Shown here: in pieces, positions 43,901 through 51,997 of the stretch
Position numbering within the stretch: position 1 is the first letter of the stretch
Layout: each line of letters opens with the position of its first letter
DNA from: Halomonas sp. HAL1
GTDB taxonomy: Bacteria; Pseudomonadota; Gammaproteobacteria; Pseudomonadales; Halomonadaceae
NCBI RefSeq assembly: GCF_030544485.1
Contig: NZ_CP130610.1
Coordinates: forward strand, 1,364,001-1,428,000
Direction of reading: 5' to 3'
Length of the DNA: 64,000 nucleotides
Program-made: the position numbers and the translations under genes
Notes under the pieces: model-generated
The model's database searches: none
What the model saw: the letters and a program-made list of their open reading frames with translations, nothing else
Told to the model about the DNA's origin: nothing

Positions 43901-46900
43901 GGAAACCACAAAGCCTTGGTCGTTCAGCCAGCCGATCAGCGTCTCTTGCTCCAGCGCGGTCTGATCGATGCCGGGCGTGGCCAGCATGTCATCCAGCCAG
44001 CGGCTCGGGGCGATACCGATCACCATGACCTGGGCGCCTGGCGCTAGCTGCGCGGGCAGTGCTTCTATCAATTGGCGCGTCGCGGCGGGATGGGTGATAT
44101 CCACGCTAACAAACGCTACTTGGGCTTTTTCAACGCCCCTGGGGGCGGCTAATTCAGCGAAGTCGTTTTGATCGAGGTGCTGCATATCCATCAGTGGGAA
44201 ACGTTCTTGCAGCTGTTCCGCCTGATGGCGCGTGCTATCGAGGGTGGTGATCACGCGGTAATGGGTAAGGTCGTGGTAAAGCGCTTGGGCACTGCGTTCC
44301 AATAAGCGTTCGCCCAATGCAGGCGCACTCGGGCCTGCTTCGAGCAGTTGCAAACGCTGCCCGCCAGGGAGCCCTGCGATCAGCGCATCTATCAACTCGC
44401 CTATTTCACCTGCCAACGCCTGCCAGCCACTTTCGCCCACCAGCACGCGGTTCAAGCGCGCAAGGTGTTCCTGGCTTATGCCCAGCGTTTCAAGATCGCT
44501 GCTGCCGCTGCGCAGCGCCTGTTGGTGAAGCCCTAAACGGCCTACCAAATGAATAGGCGCAAAGTAGTCGGGGTAGTCCTGCACCAGCAGTTGCCAGATA
44601 ACGTCTGGTGAGTGCTGTGCGCCTTCTGAATCAGTATCGGTTTCTGCGTCTGGGCGCTGCTGGGCAAAGGCTTCACTGAGGCTGTCGAGCAGTGGGGCGA
44701 CTTCGTTGCCATAGCGTTGGCCGGTGCTTTCAGCGTAAACGCTGGCAATATCGGCCAGCCGGGCCAGTGCTTCGGCGGGCAGGGCCAGTGGCTCTGAACG
44801 CAGCGGCGCCGGGGTCAGTTCCACATCCAGGTAGCTGAAGTGCTGATGATGCGCGCGGTTAAGACGAATCGCTTTGAAGCGGGTTTTGCTCAATACCGCA
44901 ACTGCATTGCCTGCGGCGTCATACAGCTCGAAATCGGCGGTAAAGGAGTGCGGTGCGCGCTTGCCCATCACGGCGCGGGCGATAACCGGCGCGCCCGCCT
45001 GAGTGTTCACCTGAATGCGCCCGACGCGTACCGGGACAAAGGCCAACTGGGCGGCGAACTCGCTATGCTGGGCCAGCAGCGGAATAAACATCTGGAAGGC
45101 GCTATCCAGAATGCCGGGGTGTACGTGCAGCGTGTCGAGCTGTGCCTGCACCTCCTCCGACAGGGCGATCTCACCAATTACCGCATCGCCTTCGATCCAG
45201 CCCTTGGAAATGGCCTGGAAGGCGGGGCCGTAGTGCAGGCCAATTTGCTCGGCCATCTGCAGGTGCTCTTCCAGCGTGTAGTCCGGCGCGCGGGAAGGTA
45301 GCGCAGGGGCCTTGCGGTTTAGCAGGAAACCACGGCTTTCACGCATGGTGCGGGCCACGGCATTCAGTTGCCATTCACTGCCGCTGGCAGGCTCGCGGGA
45401 GTGGATCTCCAGGCGGCCATCTTCCGGCAGATAGGTCAACCGCATGGCACGGCCATGGGGGCCGTCCAGCAGCAGCGGAGCGCGAATTTCGAGCTCTTCG
45501 ATATCCAGCAGTGGGCTGTCTTTAAGCTGTAGCGCCGCGGCCAGGGTCAGTTCCACAAAACCGGCGCCGGGGAAGACGGCGCCTTCGCCGACGACGTGGT
45601 CGGCCAGCCAGGGCTGGCGCTGTGTATCGAGCTGACTTTCCCAAGTGTGTTCGTGCTGTGCCAACGGGTAGCCCAGCAGCGGGTGCTGGTAGTAGCGCGC
45701 AAGCAGCCCTTGGCTGTCGTTTGTGGCGTGTAGCCAGTGGTGGCCACGCTGCCAGGGATAGCGCGGCAGCGGCACGCGTTGGCCGACCACCTGCAGGTGG
45801 CGGCTAGCCAAATCAAGACCGCTGAGCAGCAGTTGGCCTAAGCAGCGTTGCAAGCCTTCAACGCCCGGTTTATGGCGTTCAATGGTGCCGAAGACCAGAC
45901 CGGGGCGCTCCAACTGGCGCAGTGACTCATTGAGGTAGCGACGCAGAATGGGGTGAGCACCAATTTCTACAAAGACGTTATGGCCTTGCTCCATCAACGC
46001 GCTGGCGGCAGCGTCAAACAGCACCGGCTCACGAATGTTTTTCCACCAGTAGGTGGCGTCCAACGCAAGCCCGTCGCTTTGCTCGCCGGTCACGGTGGAG
46101 TAGTAGGGAATCTGCGTCGCCCGCGGCGTAATATCCGCCAGCGCGTTGATCACCCCTGCTTCGATACTGTCCATCACGGGGCTGTGGAAGGCGTAATCCA
46201 GCGGCAGGCGCTTGGCGAAAATATCTTGTCCGCTTAGCGCCGCTTCCAAGGCACCCAGTTGTTGGCTGTCGCCCGCCAGGGTAATGCCTTTAGGGCTGTT
46301 GATGCCGGCCAGGCAAACCTTGCTGTATTCGGGTTTTTCGAGCCACCCGGCGATGTCGTCGGCACTCATGGCCACGGCGGTCATTTCGCCTTGACCGCGG
46401 GTTTTGCCTTGATAATCGCTGCGGTAGTAAATCACTTTCACCGCATCTTCCAGGCTCAGCGCACCGCTGGCCCAGGCGGCGGCCACTTCACCTACGCTAT
46501 GGCCGAACACCGCGGTGGGGACAATGCCTTGCTCGCGCAGCCACTCGGTAAGCGCCACTTGCAGGGCAAACAGGGCGGGCTGGGCAATTTCGGTCAGCGC
46601 GAAGCGGTTGTCATCACTTTGCCCATTACGGCCTTCAAGTTCTGCGCGCAGCGAGAAATCACCGTGCTGCTGAAAAAGGGTGTCGACGCGGTCAATTGTG
46701 ACAGCGAAGAGCGGCGACTCGCTGAGCAGGTCGCGGCCCATGGTTTCCCACTGGCAGCCGTTGCCATCGTAAACAAACACCGGGCCTACCGCATTGGGCA
46801 AGCGCTCGAGTGTGGTGACGCTGTTGGTTTCACCGGCAACGTATTCACTGAGCTGTCTAGCGGCTTCTTCAACCGTTTGCGCAAACAACAGCGCACCATG

Positions 46901-48367
46901 GCTATGCCGATCACGGTGGTGGAACAGCGTGTAAGCGATGTCATACAGGCTGATGTCGCTACTTTCGCGCAAGTCGTTTTCGCGCAGGTAGATGGCTAGC
47001 GTTTCGGCGCTTTGGCTGAGCGCGGCTTCGCTGCGGGCGCTAAGGCGAATCGGTAGCGGTGCATCTGGCGCCTGTGGCTCAGGTTTGCTCCGCTCGGGTG
47101 GGCTTTCCAGAATCACGTGGGCGTTGGCCCCGCCGAAACCAAAAGAGTTAATGCCGATAACGAGGCGACCCTCTTTCTTCAGCGGCTGGCCTTTGGTGAC
47201 GACCGACAGGTTCCACTCATCGAACTTGATGCGCGGATTAAGCTTGCGAATGCCGATGGTGGCAGGCACTTCGCGGTGCTGAATGCTGTAGAGCGCCTTG
47301 GCAAGACCCGCTACGCCGGAAGCTGTTTCCAGGTGGCCCAGGTTACTTTTCACCGAGCCGATCAGTAGCGGTGTTTTACGGTGCTGGCCGAGCGCTTCGC
47401 CAATGGCGCGGGTTTCAATCGGGTCGCCTACGGCGGTGCCGGTACCGTGAGCTTCCAGGTAGTCGATCTCGTCCGGCGAAATGCCCGCCTGCTGGTAGGC
47501 GCGCTTCATCAGGTCAATTTGAGCACTGGGGTTAGGTACCGTCAGGCCGGATTTATGGCCATCGGTATTGACCGCCGAGCCTGCCACGACGGCAATAATG
47601 TTGTCGCCGTCGGCGACTGCTTGGTCGTAATCCTTAAGCAGGAAAATGCCAGCCCCTTCTGAGCGTACATAGCCGTTGCCCGCTTCATCAAATACCTGGC
47701 AGCGCCCGGTGGGCGAGAGCATGCTGGCTTTGGAGAAGATAATAAAACCGTAGGGGTGCAGGTGAAGGCTGATGCCGCCCGCTAGCGCCATGTTGGTTTC
47801 ACCACTGCGAATCGATTGGCAGGCTTGGTGAAAGGCCACCATGGAGGACGAACAGGCGGTATCCAGCGACATGCTGGGGCCGTGGAGGTCAAACACGTAA
47901 GACAATCGATTCGAGGCGATACTGGAGGTATTGCCGGTGGCCGTAGAAGCGTCGATCGCTGCCATGTCGTCCGCCAGGCGATACGAATAGTCGAGACTGG
48001 CGACGCCCAGGAAGACACCGCACTGGCTGCCGCGCAGGGAGCTGGGCAGAATGCTGGCGTCTTCCATGGCTTCCCAGGCGAGCTCCAATAGCATGCGCTG
48101 CTGGGGGTCCATGTTGGCCGCTTCACGGGGTGAAATACCAAAAAACTCAGCGTCGAACCCGCTGATATCGCCCAGGCTACCGGCGGCAAAGGTCACGCTG
48201 GTGCCAGGATGGCGTTTATCCGGGTGCAAATAGGCGTCGTGGCTCCAGCGATCGGCGGCCACTTCGGTCACTAAATCTTTTTCGGCTTGCAGGTCCTGCC
48301 AGAACGTTTCAGGGGTGGTGCCGGGGAAACGATGGGCGGCGCCGATGATGGCAACGCGTTTAGTCAT
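40949..48367 (-). CDS. Highly reducing type I polyketide synthase (WcbR-like)
   Basis: A single 2472-residue module. KS: DTACSSSM with Cys172, EAHGTGTAVGDP and GSVKSNLGHLE (about 1-430). AT: FGHSVGEVAA near 620. DH: DHVVGEGAVFPGAG near 924 and HPGILDSAFQ near 1089. A region near 1330-1500 looks like a methyltransferase fold with its SAM loop lost (LLEAGPSAP). ER: LGLEFAGVVESVG and GAAGGVGIAALQIA near 1877. KR: TGGLGGFG near 2087, FFVLYSSATTLFGNPGQANYVAANH near 2220. ACP: GFDSLMGVEL near 2389. No thioesterase, so release must be in trans, most likely by the AONS encoded next. All reducing domains look intact, so the product should be a saturated acyl chain made by iteration. Translationally coupled on both sides. 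Confidence 0.93.
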   Translation of the reverse strand: MTKRVAIIGAAHRFPGTTPETFWQDLQAEKDLVTEVAADRWSHDAYLHPDKRHPGTSVTFAAGSLGDISGFDAEFFGISPREAANMDPQQRMLLELAWEAMEDASILPSSLRGSQCGVFLGVASLDYSYRLADDMAAIDASTATGNTSSIASNRLSYVFDLHGPSMSLDTACSSSMVAFHQACQSIRSGETNMALAGGISLHLHPYGFIIFSKASMLSPTGRCQVFDEAGNGYVRSEGAGIFLLKDYDQAVADGDNIIAVVAGSAVNTDGHKSGLTVPNPSAQIDLMKRAYQQAGISPDEIDYLEAHGTGTAVGDPIETRAIGEALGQHRKTPLLIGSVKSNLGHLETASGVAGLAKALYSIQHREVPATIGIRKLNPRIKFDEWNLSVVTKGQPLKKEGRLVIGINSFGFGGANAHVILESPPERSKPEPQAPDAPLPIRLSARSEAALSQSAETLAIYLRENDLRESSDISLYDIAYTLFHHRDRHSHGALLFAQTVEEAARQLSEYVAGETNSVTTLERLPNAVGPVFVYDGNGCQWETMGRDLLSESPLFAVTIDRVDTLFQQHGDFSLRAELEGRNGQSDDNRFALTEIAQPALFALQVALTEWLREQGIVPTAVFGHSVGEVAAAWASGALSLEDAVKVIYYRSDYQGKTRGQGEMTAVAMSADDIAGWLEKPEYSKVCLAGINSPKGITLAGDSQQLGALEAALSGQDIFAKRLPLDYAFHSPVMDSIEAGVINALADITPRATQIPYYSTVTGEQSDGLALDATYWWKNIREPVLFDAAASALMEQGHNVFVEIGAHPILRRYLNESLRQLERPGLVFGTIERHKPGVEGLQRCLGQLLLSGLDLASRHLQVVGQRVPLPRYPWQRGHHWLHATNDSQGLLARYYQHPLLGYPLAQHEHTWESQLDTQRQPWLADHVVGEGAVFPGAGFVELTLAAALQLKDSPLLDIEELEIRAPLLLDGPHGRAMRLTYLPEDGRLEIHSREPASGSEWQLNAVARTMRESRGFLLNRKAPALPSRAPDYTLEEHLQMAEQIGLHYGPAFQAISKGWIEGDAVIGEIALSEEVQAQLDTLHVHPGILDSAFQMFIPLLAQHSEFAAQLAFVPVRVGRIQVNTQAGAPVIARAVMGKRAPHSFTADFELYDAAGNAVAVLSKTRFKAIRLNRAHHQHFSYLDVELTPAPLRSEPLALPAEALARLADIASVYAESTGQRYGNEVAPLLDSLSEAFAQQRPDAETDTDSEGAQHSPDVIWQLLVQDYPDYFAPIHLVGRLGLHQQALRSGSSDLETLGISQEHLARLNRVLVGESGWQALAGEIGELIDALIAGLPGGQRLQLLEAGPSAPALGERLLERSAQALYHDLTHYRVITTLDSTRHQAEQLQERFPLMDMQHLDQNDFAELAAPRGVEKAQVAFVSVDITHPAATRQLIEALPAQLAPGAQVMVIGIAPSRWLDDMLATPGIDQTALEQETLIGWLNDQGFVVSTPMALEESESGAYLLHAHYPLAVDEVESTSTQRRHLVVSDQNSEALAATLVDALQSQGASALLSTSQSEPAELLAHALAQPALANHSEQTLNVIDLRGLGANSTEAQTARCDHALKWTLALEQQSLAASLWLVTHGLSALWQPSPATSANEAPGDAALWGFGRSLANEAVGHNVYLLDIPAAMSEPALNAWATLLAQPDSENEALIDHQGHRFATRLRTLPAPRPAAAEPTNEQTKQPQQAMTLGFAMPGQLRQLTWRPRPLPQASPDEVAISVKATGLNFRDVMYTLGLLSDEAIENGFAGPTLGLEFAGVVESVGSNVTHVTPGQAVVGFGPASFSDKVIASQHAVAPLPEGISFAAAATIPTTFFTVYYALKHLARVEPGEKVLIHGAAGGVGIAALQIAQWLGAEIYATVGSEEKRDFLRLMGINRLYDSRSLTFAEEILEDTQGEGVDVVLNSLAGEAINQNLRALRPFGRFLELGKRDFYENTHIGLRPFRNNLSYFGIDSDQLMKVQPALTQRLFGEMMALFNDGTLSPLPFTSFSHTQVIDAFRYMQQARQIGKVVVTYEQPIAPPKNEVLGTAAMQLSADASYLVTGGLGGFGLRTAQWLVEKGARQLILLSRSGPASEEAQAAMAAFEQQGVKVLAAACDITNRTALSAVFDRAKAELAPLRGIVHAATVIDDGLIRNLNAERIQKVLAPKIDGARHLDALTREMALDFFVLYSSATTLFGNPGQANYVAANHWLEAFAANRRAAGLPATCVRWGAIEDVGFLARNTRTRDALQERLGGSALRSEDALNVLEQMLLTPGPSLGVLELEWGALARFLPTAEAPRFNEIARASDDDSSTDADDDISALLADLSPEELHSTVTDLLRAELASILLIDEEKLDIHRSVYDMGFDSLMGVELMTAIENRLGVQVSVMVLSEASTLDKLAGVLIQKMHQHDDVEDAPQDAIASLAAQHGSEGFTIESTSASSSPATETP

Positions 48368-49968
48368 TCTTGCTCCTGAGGTTCTGGTTCTGCCTTGATC
48401 ACATCGCTATTCATATCGTGTCCAAACACCTGTTTGAACAGCTGGACACCAAGTTCGTTAGCGGCTAGCTCAAATGGCTCATTGTCTTTTGCCAGATGCG
48501 CCGTTGCCCTATGTTCAGTTGACCATACCATGTAGGGAGTACGGCTATCAGGGGGCGTGAAGTGTGTATACGCCTCCGGCAGAATCGGCACGTGGTCTCC
48601 ATACCAGCCTAACAGGCCCGGTCGCATTGCCGTATTTAGCGATTTTTTAACGCTGGCCAACATCTTGTCGGATTCACTTAAATGGTGCAAATAGACTGCG
48701 AACTCGCGCAGGTGGCCAGGTAGCGGCCAAGACGCATGGGGCAGCGTGTTTACTAACGTCGCTTGGTTAGGCGCTTCCAAATGTAGCGGGCCGTGATTTT
48801 CCATGGTGATGACAAACACAAATAGCGGCCTATTATCGTCATCTTCCAGCAGGCGTCCAATCTTTCGTGCAACCGCTAGGTCACCGATGTACTGGCCGCT
48901 TTTGTCACTGCTCTCAAAGGCATTGATATCTATAAAGTGGTCAAAGCCCAATTGGGGGATTACCTTGTGGCGAAAATAGAAACTTGCGAGGTAGGGGTGC
49001 ACACATATCGTGCGGTAACCGGCCGCTTTCAGTGCGCTCGCCAGGCTGGGACGCGGGTGGCGCAAGAGGGTGCGGTAAGGGTTGAACTGACGTGCCCCCC
49101 ACTGGTGGGGGGCAATGCCAGTCAATACGGCGCATTCGGTACGCACGGTGTTGGCTCCCCAGGCGGGCACATTCAATGCTCCGTGCAGGGTGGCGCTTGC
49201 GCGGGTGGCGTCGAAATGCGGTAGCAGGTTGGCATCCACCTCGCTGCACCAGGGGCGGGGGTCGAAAAACGATTCACTCTGTACCAGTACCACGTTCGGC
49301 AGGGTTGGCTCGTTTTGAGACGTTTTAGCCACCGCTGTTAACTGATAAAAAGGCGACTGCTCTGGCGTTGGAATAGGTGAGCGCATCAGCGCCATACCGT
49401 AGGCCCATAGGCTGGCAAACAGCCCCAGGCGCTCCAGGTCTTGAGTGGGTTGCAGGGTAATGGCGGGAAGCTTGGGGGTGCTGAAAGAGAGCAGCAGCAC
49501 GCCGATGGCGATAATCTCCAACGCGCTGATTAAAAAGCGGCTTGCGCCCTCGCTCGTGACGAGCGACGTTTCCCAATAGAAGAACGCCCCAATGGCAATC
49601 GCCGCTGCGCTGCTGGCGGCTATCGCTAAGCCAATGCCGAAAAAGGGCACGTATAAGCGCGGATGCAGAATGGCGTCCCAGAAGTATTCAAAGTCGTGGC
49701 AAATAAACGGTTCGTTGAGCGTGTTCGACTTGGTATTGCTAGACTGCACGACGACGAGCTGTAGCGAGAGGAACACCATGACCGCGAACCAGGGACGCTG
49801 CAGCAGCAACACTAATAGACCAAACAGCAGCACCCATGAGCCCGCATGCACGCCATTAGCCGCCACGCCACGCTGCCAGAAGGGGCGCGGCCGGGGGTTG
49901 AGCAGGGCTTCAACACCACCGCTTAACAACAGGCCGATGAGCAGTGGCCACATCAGCGCGCTAATCAT
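48364..49968 (-). CDS. LtaS-like membrane sulfatase-fold phosphotransferase (WcbQ-like)
   Basis: A 534-residue protein. Four or five helices at about 5-165 are followed by a periplasmic alkaline-phosphatase/sulfatase-fold domain. Visible are VLVQSESFFDPRPW near 230 (metal Glu), the nucleophile region WGANTVRTECAVLTG near 275, PHQWGARQFNPYRTLL, FVITMENHGPLHLE near 395, and YGDHVPILPEAY near 460. This is the layout of lipoteichoic acid synthase and phosphoethanolamine or phosphoglycerol transferases. It would move a phospho-headgroup onto a lipid or polysaccharide outside the membrane. It overlaps the PKS gene (ATGA) and starts inside the end of the SDR gene. It belongs with the lipid-making genes, so a lipid anchor is a likely substrate (inference). 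Confidence 0.82.
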   Translation of the reverse strand: MISALMWPLLIGLLLSGGVEALLNPRPRPFWQRGVAANGVHAGSWVLLFGLLVLLLQRPWFAVMVFLSLQLVVVQSSNTKSNTLNEPFICHDFEYFWDAILHPRLYVPFFGIGLAIAASSAAAIAIGAFFYWETSLVTSEGASRFLISALEIIAIGVLLLSFSTPKLPAITLQPTQDLERLGLFASLWAYGMALMRSPIPTPEQSPFYQLTAVAKTSQNEPTLPNVVLVQSESFFDPRPWCSEVDANLLPHFDATRASATLHGALNVPAWGANTVRTECAVLTGIAPHQWGARQFNPYRTLLRHPRPSLASALKAAGYRTICVHPYLASFYFRHKVIPQLGFDHFIDINAFESSDKSGQYIGDLAVARKIGRLLEDDDNRPLFVFVITMENHGPLHLEAPNQATLVNTLPHASWPLPGHLREFAVYLHHLSESDKMLASVKKSLNTAMRPGLLGWYGDHVPILPEAYTHFTPPDSRTPYMVWSTEHRATAHLAKDNEPFELAANELGVQLFKQVFGHDMNSDVIKAEPEPQEQE

Positions 49969-50758
49969 GGGGTGTGCCTGCTGAGTGGTTAAAGCCCAGG
50001 CGTTTAATTAGCCACTGCGATACGGCGGCGGGCAGCACCGCTAACCACCAGGTGCCGAAATTAAGCGGAAACGGAAAGCTGATGCGAGCCCGGTTAGAAG
50101 TAATACCCCGCTTGATGACGTTCGCGGCGCGCTCGGGCGGCCACTCCCACGGTTTGGGGCCGGGCATGGCATCGCACATAGGCGAGGTAACATAGCCAGG
50201 CATCACGACAGTCACCCCAATGCCATGGGGGGCGAGCAGCCCGCGCAGCCCTTCGCCGTAGGCTTTAATGCCTGCCTTGCTGGCGCTGTAGCTGGGCGTG
50301 GTGGGTAGGCCGTGCCACCCGGCAAGCGAGCTGATCAATACCAGTTGGCCGCTGCCGCGAGCCTGCATGGCGGGCACTAGGCGTTGCACCATGGCGATGG
50401 GCGTTTTCAGATTAATATCCAGCAACGCTTGTACGTCTGCCCAGGGCTCTAAAATAGCAGGAGCTTGGGGATGGGTGTTTTTGCCCGCATTGGCAATCAC
50501 GATATCCGGTACCTGCTCGGCGCAAAGTTCCTCTAGCCAGCTTTTTAAAGCAGGATCATCGGTTAGCGTAATGGTCGAGAGCGTGACCTGGGCACCTTGC
50601 TGGCGGCAGGCTGCTGCTAACGCTTCGAGCGTTTCTAACTGTCGGCCGTGCAGCACAAGATGGGTGGCAGGGTCGGCATAGGCGCGAGCGAGCGCCCCAC
50701 CGATTGCACCCGTGGCGCCGGTAATCAGTACACAGCGAGAGCGTTGGGATTGGCTCAC
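49961..50758 (-). CDS. Short-chain dehydrogenase/reductase (WcbP-like)
   Basis: A 265-residue classical SDR. NADP(H)-binding TGATGAIGGALARA near 14-27, NAGK near 91, LISSLAG with the catalytic Ser near 143, and YSASKAGIKAYGEGLR with Tyr/Lys near 156-160. The C-terminal 40 residues (PFPLNFGTWWLAVLPAAVSQWLIK) are hydrophobic and probably bind the membrane, as in 3-ketosphinganine reductases. Next to an AONS gene, reduction of a 3-keto amino lipid is the natural guess. It overlaps both kpsS (ATGA) and the sulfatase-fold gene. Confidence 0.87.
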   Translation of the reverse strand: MSQSQRSRCVLITGATGAIGGALARAYADPATHLVLHGRQLETLEALAAACRQQGAQVTLSTITLTDDPALKSWLEELCAEQVPDIVIANAGKNTHPQAPAILEPWADVQALLDINLKTPIAMVQRLVPAMQARGSGQLVLISSLAGWHGLPTTPSYSASKAGIKAYGEGLRGLLAPHGIGVTVVMPGYVTSPMCDAMPGPKPWEWPPERAANVIKRGITSNRARISFPFPLNFGTWWLAVLPAAVSQWLIKRLGFNHSAGTPHD

Positions 50759-51996
50759 AACAATCTCTCCAACGGCGATGGGCAGGCTTCGAGTATGCGG
50801 GCGGCGTTATCCACAGCCAGATCGATACCGGGCTGGCAGTAGTAGCCTCCGTTGACCTGGACGGCATGCATCACGGTTTTCTGGAAATAGCCGAATAGCT
50901 CGCCATTGGGCGGCTGTGGCTGCTGCCAGAAATCCGCCAAGTCGCCCTGGTAGGTTAGTCCATCCAGGTTGTAGATGGGATCGCTGAGGGCGAAGGTTGG
51001 GCAGTTCTTCTCCAGCGACACGATGCCCACGGTGCTGTTAACGGTCACATTGCCCCTGGCATGCTTGAGCAGGGCGTTGAGATCCCCCGACTCCAGATAG
51101 ACAATACGCCCTTGGAGACCGTGGCGGTCGGCAAGCTGTTGGATGATTTTGGGATAGTTGACGAGCCCCATGTCCAGCGGGTGGTTCTTGATACATAGCT
51201 GGGTATCGCTGGGCGCGTGCCGGGCAAACGATGCCATGACATCGTCCATCACTTCCTGCATGTTGGCGTATGGGGAGTGATCGCGAATTTGCGCGTCGCT
51301 GTTTAACTGCAGAGGCAGCATGAAATAGGGGCGACCGCTCTCGATTAGCCGCTTGATGCGTTCGGCATCGCGTTTCTTCCAGACAGCCCGCAGTTGGGCA
51401 AATCGCTTGATGTAGCCCGCGTATTCGACCGGGGCGGTGATCGGCGCATGGTTACTGTAGTGCGGTGCCACGAGCGGATTGGCCAGTCCGGCCAGGTGAT
51501 AGCCGACATCGTGCATTGCGCGGATCTTGAACGAGGAGCGGAAACGGACCGGTGCTGGTGGTTCGGGCAGCGCCTTGCCGGTTTCATAAAACCAGCGTGG
51601 ATCACGGGGCAGCAACGAGTGGCCGTTGACTCCTTCGCGTTCCAGGGTGATCCAGAACGGACGAAAGTAACCCTCTTCGAACACATGGGTACGAACGCCA
51701 GCGGCGGTCGCATTGTCGACGGCGGGGCGGTGTATCGGGCGTCGGTCGCCGAAGACGACCTGGTCGGTGATGGCATACTGCTGCCACAGTGCCTTGATAT
51801 AGTTGGGTAGTTCCGACATGGGGCCGCGAAACAGGTGGCTTTCGCCGTGGGTACGTTGCCAGTAGGCGATGTCGCCAGCATTGAAGTTGACCTTAACAAC
51901 ACGATGCCCATCGTTGACCAAGCGCTTGGCTAAGCGCTGGTAAAACGGTGAGCAAACGCCCTGCAAAAATAAGAATGCACGCTTCTGATGCTTCAA
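50755..51996 (-). CDS. kpsS: Capsule Kdo transferase KpsS
   Basis: A 413-residue cytoplasmic protein that in group 2 systems adds the first beta-Kdo to lyso-phosphatidylglycerol. Family markers: FLFLQGVCSPFYQRLAKRL at the start, YWQRTHGESHLFRGP near 46-60, VFEEGYFRPFWITLEREGVNG near 113-133, and CIKNHPLDMG near 275. The end has VVSLEKNCPTFALSDPIYNLDGLTY-like sequence (split here: GIVSLEKNCPTFALSDPIY). It lies one base after kpsC and overlaps the SDR gene, so linker synthesis and the putative lipid pathway are made from one transcript. The length matches KpsS/WcbO. Confidence 0.93.
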   Translation of the reverse strand: MKHQKRAFLFLQGVCSPFYQRLAKRLVNDGHRVVKVNFNAGDIAYWQRTHGESHLFRGPMSELPNYIKALWQQYAITDQVVFGDRRPIHRPAVDNATAAGVRTHVFEEGYFRPFWITLEREGVNGHSLLPRDPRWFYETGKALPEPPAPVRFRSSFKIRAMHDVGYHLAGLANPLVAPHYSNHAPITAPVEYAGYIKRFAQLRAVWKKRDAERIKRLIESGRPYFMLPLQLNSDAQIRDHSPYANMQEVMDDVMASFARHAPSDTQLCIKNHPLDMGLVNYPKIIQQLADRHGLQGRIVYLESGDLNALLKHARGNVTVNSTVGIVSLEKNCPTFALSDPIYNLDGLTYQGDLADFWQQPQPPNGELFGYFQKTVMHAVQVNGGYYCQPGIDLAVDNAARILEACPSPLERLL

Positions 51997-51997
51997 C

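Noticed and set aside
46259..46999. A 246-residue plus-strand gene, and other long plus-strand frames between 41 and 48 kb
   Set aside because: They lie antisense to the PKS gene, whose domain motifs are intact. Long antisense frames are expected in GC-rich coding DNA.
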